A stretch of 48,608 nucleotides of DNA from an uncultured Collinsella sp. (GTDB lineage: Bacteria; Actinomycetota; Coriobacteriia; Coriobacteriales; Coriobacteriaceae): NCBI GenBank assembly GCA_937943045.1, contig CALEBN010000011.1:1-48608 (forward strand). Reading direction: 5' to 3'. The notes under the pieces were generated by a model that worked only from the letters and a program-made list of their open reading frames with translations, had not been told where the DNA came from and searched no databases. The position numbers and the translations under genes are program-made. Numbering within the stretch: position 1 is the first letter of the stretch; each line of letters opens with the position of its first letter. Positions 1 through 7,973 of the stretch are shown here, piece by piece.

Positions 1-1
1 G

Positions 2-43
2 GTGGGGAAAGGTGTTGAAAAATGGGGCAGTTCCCCATATTAT
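2..43 (+). promoter_or_regulatory. dcw promoter overlapped by MraZ-type operator boxes
   Basis: TTGAAA (15-20) and TATTAT (38-43) are separated by exactly 17 bp, a good sigma70-type promoter. Overlapping it are TGGGG at 3-7, TGTTG at 13-17 and TGGGG at 23-27: three boxes whose starts are 10 bp apart, i.e. 5-bp spacers. CCCCA at 33-37 forms a fourth box on the opposite strand. Known from the family: MraZ binds direct TGGGN repeats with 5-nt spacers upstream of its own operon and represses it. The promoter/operator overlap is seen directly; autorepression is inferred. Confidence 0.75.
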
Positions 44-111
44 TAATGACGTCGACAGGCGGGGTGGTTCCCCGCGTACGTGCCATCTGAGTAACCGAGG
101 GGAGGGCGCAC

Positions 112-546
112 ATGGGAATGACTGGTGCATACGAGCGCAATCTCGATGCAAAAGGTCGTCTGTCCCTGCCTGCACCCCTTCGCGAGGAACTTGGAGAGCA
201 CGTTCGCGTGTTCAAAGCCCTGGATGTCGATGCTCTGTACGTGTTCTCTGCCGAGGCCTTCGATAAGTGGGTCGAAGGACTCTTCGCGGGTCGTGAGGGC
301 CACGAGGGTTTTAACCCGCGTGACATCAATGACCAGAAGCTCATGAGGGCGATCAACAAGCGCACCACGTCGATGGATGTGGACAGCGCCGGTCGTATCG
401 GTCTTTCTGAGTCTCTCCGCAAGCAGGCGAACCTTGACCGCGAGGTCACGGTTGTGGGCAACTACGACCACCTTGAGGTTTGGGACCGCGCCGCGGCCGA
501 TGAGGACGATGACGACGAGGCTCTGCTTGACCTCTTCTTCTCGTAA
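112..546 (+). CDS. mraZ: Transcriptional regulator MraZ
   Basis: 144-residue SpoVT/AbrB-like DNA-binding protein, first gene of the division and cell-wall cluster. The double-domain MraZ pattern is visible: an N-terminal half with AKGRLSLPAPLREEL (residues about 14-28) and a second half with DSAGRIGLSESLRKQA (about 91-106), each carrying the conserved D-x-x-G-R turn. The C-terminus is a short acidic tail. MraZ normally forms ring oligomers that bind TGGGN repeats and repress the dcw promoter; such repeats lie 75-110 bp upstream. The start at 112 follows GGGGAGGG; an ATG two codons later is also possible. rsmH follows closely, so the two are probably co-transcribed. Confidence 0.95.
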   Translation: MGMTGAYERNLDAKGRLSLPAPLREELGEHVRVFKALDVDALYVFSAEAFDKWVEGLFAGREGHEGFNPRDINDQKLMRAINKRTTSMDVDSAGRIGLSESLRKQANLDREVTVVGNYDHLEVWDRAAADEDDDDEALLDLFFS

Positions 547-581
547 GGGCAAGGCGCGAGTAACGGATGGAGCGTGGGATC

Positions 582-1532
582 TTGACACAAGAATATCGGC
601 ATGAACCTGTCATGCTCGGCGAAGTGCTTGAGTCGCTGCAGCTCAAGAGCGGCTCCGTTGTCTGCGATTGCACCCTTGGTGGTGCCGGTCATTCGGTAAA
701 GATGGCCGCGCAGGTGGGGGAGACGGGCCTTTTGCTCGGCGTCGATCAGGACGACATGGCCCTCGAGGCCGCTGGTGCCCGTCTGGACCGCGATGTTCCC
801 GGCGTCCCGCACCAGCTGCTGAAGGGCAACTTCGGCGACTTGGACGAGCTGCTTTGCTCGGCCGAGGTGCCCGGGGTCGATGGCTTCCTGTTTGACTTGG
901 GCGTTTCGTCACCGCAACTCGATATCCCTGGCAGGGGCTTTTCGTATAACGAAGATGCCCCATTGGACATGCGGATGGATCCGGGTAACAACACCCTAAA
1001 CGCAGCTGAGGTCATCAACACCTATAACGAACACGACCTCGCCCGGATTCTACGCGTCTACGGCGAAGAGAAGTTCGCCTCGCAGATTGCGCGCGAGATT
1101 GTGCGCCGTCGCGAGCAAGAACCGATCGAAACTACAGGCCAATTTGTCGAGATCATCAAGGCTGGCATTCCGGCTGCCGCTCGTCGGCATGGTGGGCACC
1201 CGGCCAAGAAGAGCTTCCAGGCCATTCGCATCGAGGTCAACCACGAGCTCGATGTGCTCGAGAGGGGGCTTGATGCCGCCACCAGGTGGCTCAACCCGGG
1301 CGGACGCATCTGCGTCATCTCGTATCACTCGCTCGAGGACCGTATCGTAAAGAACCACTTTAAGGAGATGAGCCAGGGGTGCACGTGCCCGCCGGAGATT
1401 CCGGTGTGCGTGTGCGGCAACGTGCCGATACTCAAGGTCATCACCCGCAAACCCTTGGTTGCCCAACCCGATGAGGTTGCGCGCAACCCTCGGGCGAGAT
1501 CAGCCAAAATCCGCGTGGCGCAGCGCCTGTAG
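582..1532 (+). CDS. rsmH: 16S rRNA (cytosine1402-N4)-methyltransferase RsmH (MraW)
   Basis: SAM-dependent methyltransferase that modifies C1402 in the decoding centre of 16S rRNA. Visible motifs: SAM-binding DCTLGGAGHS near the N-terminus, then VDQDD, GRGFSYNEDAPLDMRMD, RIEVNHELD and the C-terminal SYHSLEDRIVK. I chose TTG at 582 (316 aa): GGAG lies 9 nt before it, and this start places the first conserved His at residue 7 as in E. coli RsmH (from memory). ATG at 567 is in frame and would add five residues but has a poorer SD. Second gene of the cluster, 35 bp after mraZ. Confidence 0.93.
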   Translation: MTQEYRHEPVMLGEVLESLQLKSGSVVCDCTLGGAGHSVKMAAQVGETGLLLGVDQDDMALEAAGARLDRDVPGVPHQLLKGNFGDLDELLCSAEVPGVDGFLFDLGVSSPQLDIPGRGFSYNEDAPLDMRMDPGNNTLNAAEVINTYNEHDLARILRVYGEEKFASQIAREIVRRREQEPIETTGQFVEIIKAGIPAAARRHGGHPAKKSFQAIRIEVNHELDVLERGLDAATRWLNPGGRICVISYHSLEDRIVKNHFKEMSQGCTCPPEIPVCVCGNVPILKVITRKPLVAQPDEVARNPRARSAKIRVAQRL

Positions 1533-1622
1533 GCGCGACCGCGCGAAATTGGACCTCCCGCTCGCACCATAAACGAAGCTTAAACACACTACCAACGTAC
1601 TCGGGATGGGAGGCGGCATATC

Positions 1623-2093
1623 ATGGGCTATAACACCTCAAACGCAGCACTCGCCTATGATATGAACGCCATGCCCGCCTACCGCGAGGCACCGCAGGCG
1701 CCCGTTGCCCCTCGTGAGCAACGCACGCCGCGTTTTGATGTCTACACGGGCGCGGGCCGTCAGGCAAACCAGGCGGTAAGCCCGGTTTTCATGAGCGTTC
1801 TTAAAACGGTTTGCATCATCGCGGCTGTCTTCATGACGATCGGTGTCGCCCGCGTGGCACTTGCCGGTGTCACGGCCCAGGTGCTCAACGGCAACGCAGA
1901 GCTTGCCAGCACGCTCGAGAAGGCGACCGACGAGAGTTCTAACCTTGAGGTCATGCATTCGGTCTATGGTGCCGACACACGTATTCGCGATCTTGCGGGC
2001 GCCTATGGCATGGTGGAGCCCAGCGAGAGTGTTACGCTTGACTTTTCGCAGGATGCAGCCGCGGGCGCTAGCTCGACTGCGGCCGCTCAGTAA
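1623..2093 (+). CDS. ftsL: FtsL-like septum protein
   Basis: 156 residues with FtsL layout and position. There is a flexible cytoplasmic N-terminus (1-55), one membrane segment at about 57-79, and a short extracytoplasmic helical region whose IRDLAGAYGMVEPSE resembles the end of FtsL/DivIC ectodomains. The C-terminus is a low-complexity Ala/Ser tail. FtsL normally pairs with FtsB/DivIC and FtsQ to activate FtsW-FtsI. FtsL sequences are poorly conserved, so the call rests on location between rsmH and ftsI plus topology. The SD GGGAGG precedes the ATG. Confidence 0.75.
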   Translation: MGYNTSNAALAYDMNAMPAYREAPQAPVAPREQRTPRFDVYTGAGRQANQAVSPVFMSVLKTVCIIAAVFMTIGVARVALAGVTAQVLNGNAELASTLEKATDESSNLEVMHSVYGADTRIRDLAGAYGMVEPSESVTLDFSQDAAAGASSTAAAQ

Positions 2094-2111
2094 ATAAGAC
2101 GGTAGCTGAGT

Positions 2112-3977
2112 ATGACAAATGACTATCGCCGCGGTTCCGACGGGGACCACGGGTCTGGACGTCCCTCCTCGCGGGGACGTTCTGGTTATCAAGGAACGGG
2201 TCGGCCATCTTACAACGCGGGGCCGTCCTATGGCAACGACCCTGCGTCGCGTCTTCGTGGCTCGGGCGGGCCTCGGGTACGCAATACGGGCGCGCGCAAG
2301 GGGTCGTCGTCTGAATGGGTTACGGGAACGCCGCTGCCTCGCCGCGATGTCGTTATGGGCTGTATCGGGGTTGGCCTTGCCGCGGGCGTCTTCCGTCTTG
2401 CCGAATACCAGATCGTGAATGCTGACAAGCTGCGCGAGCGTGCGGACGCGCGTCGTCTGCTTTCACAGACGCTCTATGCCAAGCGTGGCACTATCTACGA
2501 CCGCAACGGCAACGTGCTGACGTCGTCGGTCGAATGCCGCAATGTCGCCGTGAACCCTCAGCTTGTCGAGGACGTCGACAAGACGGTCTCGGCGCTGGTC
2601 AAGGCTACCGGTATCGATAAAAAGACCTGCCGCAAGCTGGTGCTGTCTGATGGTTCCTGGGTGTATATCAAGCGCCAGGTCGACGAGGATGACGCTGCCG
2701 CCCTGGAAAAGAAGAATCTACCCGGCGTGCTCTTTGAGCAGGCGATGAAGCGGGTTTACCCGTATGGAAACCTGGCTTCTCAGCTGCTGGGCGTCGTGAA
2801 CGTGGACAACGCTGGCCTGACGGGACTCGAAAAACAATACGATGAGCTTCTGACCGGAACGAATGGCTCTCTTGTGCGCGAGCGCGCAAGAGATGGCGGC
2901 TACATCGCGGGCGGTGCCTATAAAAAGGTTGCCGCGATCGATGGCGTGGATATCGTGACGACGATCGACGTCAACATTCAGCGCGCCGCGGAAGATGCCT
3001 TGGCCGAGGCGGTCGAGAAGACGAAGGCCAAAAACGGGTCGGCCCTGGTGACCGACCCGACGACTGGAGAGATCCTGGCCGCCTGCTCGTATCCGACCTA
3101 CGACCAGACCAATTTGGAAAACGCCAAGACCGAGGACATGAACCTTCGTCTGGTGACGGATGCCTACGAGCCCGGCTCGGTCTTTAAGACGCTGGTTGCG
3201 GGCGCCGGATTTGATTTGGGCGTTGTGCGCACGAGCACATCGTTTGAGGTTCCCGCGAGTATCAAGGTGGGCGACGATACCGTTACCGATGCCGACAAGC
3301 GTGACTACACCATGACAATGGACGTACGCGAGATGATGCGCCGTTCGTCCAATGTCGGTTTTGTCCTGGTGGGGCGCAAGATCGGTGCCGATGATTTTGC
3401 CACCTATGTGGACAAGTGGGGTATCGGTCATAGCTCCGGCGTCGATTTTCCGGGCGAGAGCCTGGGCATCGTCAAGGAACGCGATCAGTACGATGGCGCC
3501 ACGCTGGGCTCGATGAGCTTTGGCCAGGCGCTGTCCGTCTCTCCGATTGAGGTCGCGCGTGCCGTGGGCGGTATCGCCAACGGCGGCGTGATGATGACGC
3601 CGCACTTCTATAAATCCAGCAAGGGCGATGAAAAGGATTGGGGCGAGGGGGATCGCGCGATTTCCGAGGAGGCCGCCTCGCAGGTGACATCGTGTATGCA
3701 GACGGTCGTTGCCGAGGGAACGGGCGTTGGCGGCGCGGTGGACGGCTACGACGTGGCGGGCAAGACCGGTACGGCCGAGCGCGCCGATGAGAACGGCGGC
3801 TACCTCAAAGAGAACTACATGTCGTCTTTTATGGGGTTTGCCCCGGCGCAGTCGCCCAAGGTCCTGTGCTATATCACCCTTGACGGAACCCCGTCAGGCT
3901 CCGATGCCGCCGCAGTGCCGTTCCAGTCCATTATGGCTAGCGCGCTTGACGTGTTGGGTGTCCCGCGCACCAAGTAG
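2112..3977 (+). CDS. ftsI: Septal peptidoglycan transpeptidase (FtsI/PBP3-type, class B PBP)
   Basis: 621-residue class B penicillin-binding protein. The order is a Gly/Arg/Ser-rich cytoplasmic tail (1-75), membrane anchor at about 80-97, PBP dimerisation domain with AKRGTIYDRNG (123-133), and a C-terminal transpeptidase domain. Catalytic motifs are all present: S356-V-F-K359 (SxxK, acylated Ser), S412-S-N414 (SxN) and K551-TGT554. It cross-links septal peptidoglycan together with FtsW. The N-terminal tail is longer than the proteobacterial one, as often in actinobacteria. There is no PASTA domain. The next gene is murF, with no murE between. Confidence 0.95.
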   Translation: MTNDYRRGSDGDHGSGRPSSRGRSGYQGTGRPSYNAGPSYGNDPASRLRGSGGPRVRNTGARKGSSSEWVTGTPLPRRDVVMGCIGVGLAAGVFRLAEYQIVNADKLRERADARRLLSQTLYAKRGTIYDRNGNVLTSSVECRNVAVNPQLVEDVDKTVSALVKATGIDKKTCRKLVLSDGSWVYIKRQVDEDDAAALEKKNLPGVLFEQAMKRVYPYGNLASQLLGVVNVDNAGLTGLEKQYDELLTGTNGSLVRERARDGGYIAGGAYKKVAAIDGVDIVTTIDVNIQRAAEDALAEAVEKTKAKNGSALVTDPTTGEILAACSYPTYDQTNLENAKTEDMNLRLVTDAYEPGSVFKTLVAGAGFDLGVVRTSTSFEVPASIKVGDDTVTDADKRDYTMTMDVREMMRRSSNVGFVLVGRKIGADDFATYVDKWGIGHSSGVDFPGESLGIVKERDQYDGATLGSMSFGQALSVSPIEVARAVGGIANGGVMMTPHFYKSSKGDEKDWGEGDRAISEEAASQVTSCMQTVVAEGTGVGGAVDGYDVAGKTGTAERADENGGYLKENYMSSFMGFAPAQSPKVLCYITLDGTPSGSDAAAVPFQSIMASALDVLGVPRTK

Positions 3978-4057
3978 GGGGTTACTATCCATGAAGTGGC
4001 CAGTCGGTTAATCCGGGTTGTTCACATGCCCTGCACCACGCATAGGCGGCGCTGGGA

Positions 4058-4063
4058 TACAAT
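4058..4063 (+). promoter_or_regulatory. Possible internal promoter (-10) before murF
   Basis: TACAAT in a GGATACAATACG context sits 38 nt before the murF start in the 123-bp gap after ftsI. No convincing -35 lies 16-18 bp upstream, so this is a weak candidate. The gap is the longest between rsmH/ftsL and murC. Confidence 0.25.
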
Positions 4064-4100
4064 ACGCCGATAGCATTATTAGGTTTACAGGGGAGCTGCA

Positions 4101-5525
4101 ATGATAGAGATCGCCGTCAACAACCTCGCGGCCGCAACAGGGGCCCGAACCGTGACGGAAGAAGTCGATCGGGTATGCCGCGGGTGCGTTATCGACTCGC
4201 GTCAGGTCGAGGAGGGGACGATCTTTGTCGCCTTCCCCGGCGAAAAGGTCGACGGCAATGATTTTGCCTCCCGTGCCATTGAGTCGGGTGCCGGTGCCGT
4301 CGTGATGACGCGCGAACCCGATGCCGAGCTGGTTTCGCTGGCGCAGGACAAGGGATGCGCCATCTTGCTGACCGACGACCCCGAGGAGTTCTTGCTGCGC
4401 CTGGCGCATGTATATCGCTTGGAGCTTGGCTGCCTGGTCGTCGGCATTACCGGTTCGATTGGCAAGACGACGACCAAGGACGTGCTCGCCGCCGTGCTCG
4501 CCAAGCGTTATCGCGTCTGGGCCACGAAGGGCAATTTCAACAACCTGATCGGCATGCCGCTCACGGTGCTGGCGGCCCCTGCCGACACCGAGGTTCTGGT
4601 GCTCGAGATGGGCATGAACCATTTCCACGAGATTGAGCGCATGTCTCAGTCCGCCAATCCCAACCTTGCCATTGTGACCAAGATTGGCACCTCCCATATC
4701 GGTATTCTGGGCAGTCGCGAGAATATCGCTCGTGCCAAATCCGAGATTGTTGGCGGCATGTGCGCCGCCGGAGACCTTCTCCCGTTGCTGGTTTTGGGTG
4801 GTGAGGACGACTTTACTCCGTTCATCCGCGACACCTTTGCCGCGCCTGCGGGCGTCGACGTGATGCTTGCGGGCGTCTCGGACGACGATGAGGTCCGTGC
4901 GTGCGACATTCGCATTGATGACGAGGGACGCCCGGTCTTTACGCTCGATTTTGGCTTGGGCGAGACTATCGACACACTGCTTGCCATTCCCGGCGCGCAG
5001 TCCGTTCCCAATGCCGTCAAGGCCGCGGCGGTTGCCTATCGTCTTGGCGTGACGCCCGAGCAGATCGATGCCGCCTTTAGGGGTCTTACGATTACCGGGC
5101 ATCGCCAGGAAATCAAGCGCGCCAAGAGCGGCGCTCGCGTCATCGACGACTCATATAACGCCAGTGCCGAATCGATGGCAGCCGGCCTCGACCTGCTGTG
5201 TTCGCTTTCGTGCACGGGTTCGCGCATGGCGGTTCTGGGCGAGATGGGCGAGATGGGCGACGAGGCTCCTCGCATGCATGAGCTGGTGGGCGCCTATGCG
5301 GCGGCCAAGAAGCTCGATATGCTCGCATGTGTCGGCGGTGAGCTTGCCCAGCGTATGGCCGAGGCCGCGCGCATGATGGGTATGGATGAGGACCGCATTC
5401 AGGTGTTCTCCGACTATCAGCAGGTGCTCGACCGTATGGGCGGCGCTCTTGAGCAGCATGATGTCGTGCTGGTCAAGGGCTCACGCTTCGTTGAGCTCGA
5501 TCGCTTTGTGGAAGGTGTGTGCTAG
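4101..5525 (+). CDS. murF: UDP-MurNAc-tripeptide--D-alanyl-D-alanine ligase MurF
   Basis: 474-residue Mur ligase that adds D-Ala-D-Ala to UDP-MurNAc-tripeptide using ATP, the last cytoplasmic step of the precursor. It shows the three-domain plan: an N-terminal substrate domain with DSRQVEEGTIFVAFPGE (32-48), a central ATPase with GITGSIGKTTTKD (115-127) and EMGMNHFHEI, and a C-terminal domain with DDSYNASAESM. The NFNN motif after the P-loop is typical of MurF. The SD AGGGGAG precedes ATG 4101; mraY starts 3 nt after the stop, so translation is probably coupled. Confidence 0.95.
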   Translation: MIEIAVNNLAAATGARTVTEEVDRVCRGCVIDSRQVEEGTIFVAFPGEKVDGNDFASRAIESGAGAVVMTREPDAELVSLAQDKGCAILLTDDPEEFLLRLAHVYRLELGCLVVGITGSIGKTTTKDVLAAVLAKRYRVWATKGNFNNLIGMPLTVLAAPADTEVLVLEMGMNHFHEIERMSQSANPNLAIVTKIGTSHIGILGSRENIARAKSEIVGGMCAAGDLLPLLVLGGEDDFTPFIRDTFAAPAGVDVMLAGVSDDDEVRACDIRIDDEGRPVFTLDFGLGETIDTLLAIPGAQSVPNAVKAAAVAYRLGVTPEQIDAAFRGLTITGHRQEIKRAKSGARVIDDSYNASAESMAAGLDLLCSLSCTGSRMAVLGEMGEMGDEAPRMHELVGAYAAAKKLDMLACVGGELAQRMAEAARMMGMDEDRIQVFSDYQQVLDRMGGALEQHDVVLVKGSRFVELDRFVEGVC

Positions 5526-5528
5526 TCC

Positions 5529-6548
5529 ATGTTCGGCAATCCTTCGTATCCTACGTACCAGGCATTTTTGGGATTGGGCATCGCCGCCGTCATCGCGATG
5601 CTGCTTATGCCGTGGTGGATTAAGCTCCTGAAGGTCGAGGGCATCGGCCAGCAGGTTCGCGCCGATGGCCCCAAGCGTCACCTGATTAAGCAGGGCACGC
5701 CCACCATGGGTGGCGTCATCATCCTGGTTGCCGTTTCGCTGACCTGCCTTTTGATGGGAAAGCTCACCACCGAGCTCGTGCTTGTGCTGCTCGCCACGCT
5801 GGCAACCGGCGTTCTTGGCCTCATCGACGACCTGACTTCTGTCACGCACGGCCGCTCGCTCGGCCTGACGCCTCACGCCAAGATGATTGGCCTTACCCTC
5901 ATCTGCGTTACCTTTACCGTGCTTGCTGTCAACTGGTGCGGCGTCGCCCCCGAGATTCGTTTCCCCGGTGGCCTGACGATCGACCTTGGTGTGCTCTCGA
6001 CCACCATTTGCGGCCTCTCTTTTCCGTGGCTCTACCTTGTCTTTTGCTGGCTGATGATCGCGGGACTTTCCAACGCCGTAAACCTCACCGACGGCTTGGA
6101 CGGTCTTGCCGGCGGCACCTCCATGATCGCCATGCTGGCCATGGCTGCCATGGCGTTTTTGCACGGCGATGTGAACCTGTCCATCTTCTGCACGGCGTGC
6201 GCCGGCGCCTGCCTGGGCTTTTTGTGGTTCAACTGCTATCCGGCGAGCATCTTTATGGGCGATACCGGCTCGCTTGCCCTGGGTGCCGCTTTTGCCTGCA
6301 CCTCCATCATGACCAACACCGAGGTCGTTTCCCTCATCATCGGCGGTCTGTTTATCGTCGAGACCCTGTCGGTCATGATCCAGGTTGTCTATTTCCACTT
6401 TACGCACAAGCGCGTCTTCCTTATGGCGCCCATTCATCATCATTTCGAAAAGAAGGGCTGGGCCGAGACCAAGGTCGTCATCCGTTTTTGGATTGTCGCT
6501 GCGGCCTTCGGAGCCCTGGGCCTCGCTTTGTTCTTCCAGTTGGGATAG
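5529..6548 (+). CDS. mraY: Phospho-N-acetylmuramoyl-pentapeptide transferase MraY
   Basis: 339-residue polytopic membrane enzyme that transfers phospho-MurNAc-pentapeptide to undecaprenyl phosphate to make lipid I. About ten hydrophobic segments are visible. Family motifs: KQGTPTMGG, the Asp pair in GLIDDLTSVTHGRS, NLTDGLDGLAGG, FMGDTGSLALG and the C-terminal MAPIHHHFEKKGW loop. Length is normal (about 320-360). It sits between murF and murD, separated by 3 and 9 nt. Confidence 0.96.
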   Translation: MFGNPSYPTYQAFLGLGIAAVIAMLLMPWWIKLLKVEGIGQQVRADGPKRHLIKQGTPTMGGVIILVAVSLTCLLMGKLTTELVLVLLATLATGVLGLIDDLTSVTHGRSLGLTPHAKMIGLTLICVTFTVLAVNWCGVAPEIRFPGGLTIDLGVLSTTICGLSFPWLYLVFCWLMIAGLSNAVNLTDGLDGLAGGTSMIAMLAMAAMAFLHGDVNLSIFCTACAGACLGFLWFNCYPASIFMGDTGSLALGAAFACTSIMTNTEVVSLIIGGLFIVETLSVMIQVVYFHFTHKRVFLMAPIHHHFEKKGWAETKVVIRFWIVAAAFGALGLALFFQLG

Positions 6549-6557
6549 TGGTCTTTC

Positions 6558-7964
6558 ATGCCTCTTGCTGATGTCTTTAGCCTGCTCGTTTTGGGCCAGG
6601 GTAAGTCCGGTCTTGATGTCGCTCGCTGGGCGCTTGCACATCCCGAGCGTGTGAGTACCGTTACCGTTTACGGTGGCGGCACGTCCGAGCCCAACGATGC
6701 CACGCGCTCGCTCGAGGCGCACGGGGCATCGTTTGTCTACGGAACCGAGCAGGTCGAGGGCGCGTTTGATGTATGCGTGACGTGTCCGGGCATCTCGGAG
6801 TTCTCGGCATTCTTTAAGGCTGGCCGTGATCACGCTGTCCAGATTATGGGTGAGCCCGAGTTTGCCTACCGTCTGTCTCCCCAAAATTGGATTGCCATTA
6901 CGGGCACCAACGGCAAGACGACAACCACGTCGCTGACCGATTACCTGCTTAAGGCGGCGGGCGAGGCGAGCGTTGCTGTCGGCAACATTGGCGAGCCTCC
7001 GGTGAACGAGATCGATGGCCGTGCGCATAACGAGTGGTTTGTGGCGGAGCTTTCGAGCTATCAGATCGCAACGACCCAGGAGCTTCACCCCCGTGTGGCG
7101 GTGCTGCTCAACATTACCCCCGATCATCTGGGCTGGCATAAGAGCCATAAGAACTATGCGCTCGCCAAGATTAAGCTCTTCGAGAATATGGTCGACGATG
7201 ACCTGGTGATTGTTGATGTCGAGGATGCCGGTATCCACGAGTTCGATGAGTACATCTATGTTCCGGGCCGTCGCATCTGCAAGGTTGCTTTTGACGAGCC
7301 TGCGGGCGAGGACGCCGCATTTGTGCGCGATGGCAAGATGGTCATTCGCCTGAAGGGCGTCGAGACCCCGCTCGTCGATACGTCCGAGCTTAAGATTTCG
7401 GGCCATCACAATGTAATCAATGCCCTGTGTGCTGCCACGGCGGCCCTGACGGTCGGCGCCGATGTTGAAGGTGTGTGTCGCGGCCTGGTCTCGTTCCAGC
7501 CGCTGGAGCACCGCGTTGAGCCCTGTGGCGAGATCGATGGCGTGCGCTATGTTAACGATTCCAAGGCAACGAACACCGATGCGGTCGAAAAGGCCCTGAC
7601 GGCGTTTCCCGATGACGATGTGATCTTGCTGCTCGGCGGTCACGATAAGGGCACGCCGCTCGAGTCCTTTGCCCGCGTTGTGATGGATAACGTTCGCTCG
7701 GTGGTCTGCTTTGGCGACGCGCGCGAGCGCTTTACCGCCGCTATGGACGAGGCGGATGTCGACGGTGATGTCGATATCGCCCAGGCCGACGACCTGCGCG
7801 ATGCCGTGGACGTTGCCCGTTCGCTCTCGAGCCGCGGCGATGTGATCTTACTGTCGCCCGCCTGCTCTTCGTTCGATGAGTTCTCGGGCTACGAGGAGCG
7901 CGGTCGCGTGTTTAAGGACTATGTGGCCCAGCTTGCCGCTGCGTCCAATACGCAAATGGAATAG
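6558..7964 (+). CDS. murD: UDP-N-acetylmuramoyl-L-alanine--D-glutamate ligase MurD
   Basis: 468-residue Mur ligase adding D-Glu to UDP-MurNAc-L-Ala. An N-terminal Rossmann-like domain (VLGQGKSGLD, 11-20) is followed by the ATP-binding P-loop ITGTNGKTTTTS (114-125), LSSYQ and NITPDHLGWHKSHKNY, then the C-terminal domain with HRVEPCGEIDGVRYVNDSK and LLGGHDKG. These motif variants are MurD-specific rather than MurC/E/F. ftsW follows almost immediately. Confidence 0.95.
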   Translation: MPLADVFSLLVLGQGKSGLDVARWALAHPERVSTVTVYGGGTSEPNDATRSLEAHGASFVYGTEQVEGAFDVCVTCPGISEFSAFFKAGRDHAVQIMGEPEFAYRLSPQNWIAITGTNGKTTTTSLTDYLLKAAGEASVAVGNIGEPPVNEIDGRAHNEWFVAELSSYQIATTQELHPRVAVLLNITPDHLGWHKSHKNYALAKIKLFENMVDDDLVIVDVEDAGIHEFDEYIYVPGRRICKVAFDEPAGEDAAFVRDGKMVIRLKGVETPLVDTSELKISGHHNVINALCAATAALTVGADVEGVCRGLVSFQPLEHRVEPCGEIDGVRYVNDSKATNTDAVEKALTAFPDDDVILLLGGHDKGTPLESFARVVMDNVRSVVCFGDARERFTAAMDEADVDGDVDIAQADDLRDAVDVARSLSSRGDVILLSPACSSFDEFSGYEERGRVFKDYVAQLAAASNTQME

Positions 7965-7973
7965 GGGTTGCCG

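Noticed and set aside
5481..7643. A 720-codon open frame on the minus strand opposite mraY and murD
   Set aside because: It is antisense to two clearly conserved genes, has biased His/Arg/Gly/Asp-rich composition typical of the complement of GC-rich coding DNA, and shows no domain.
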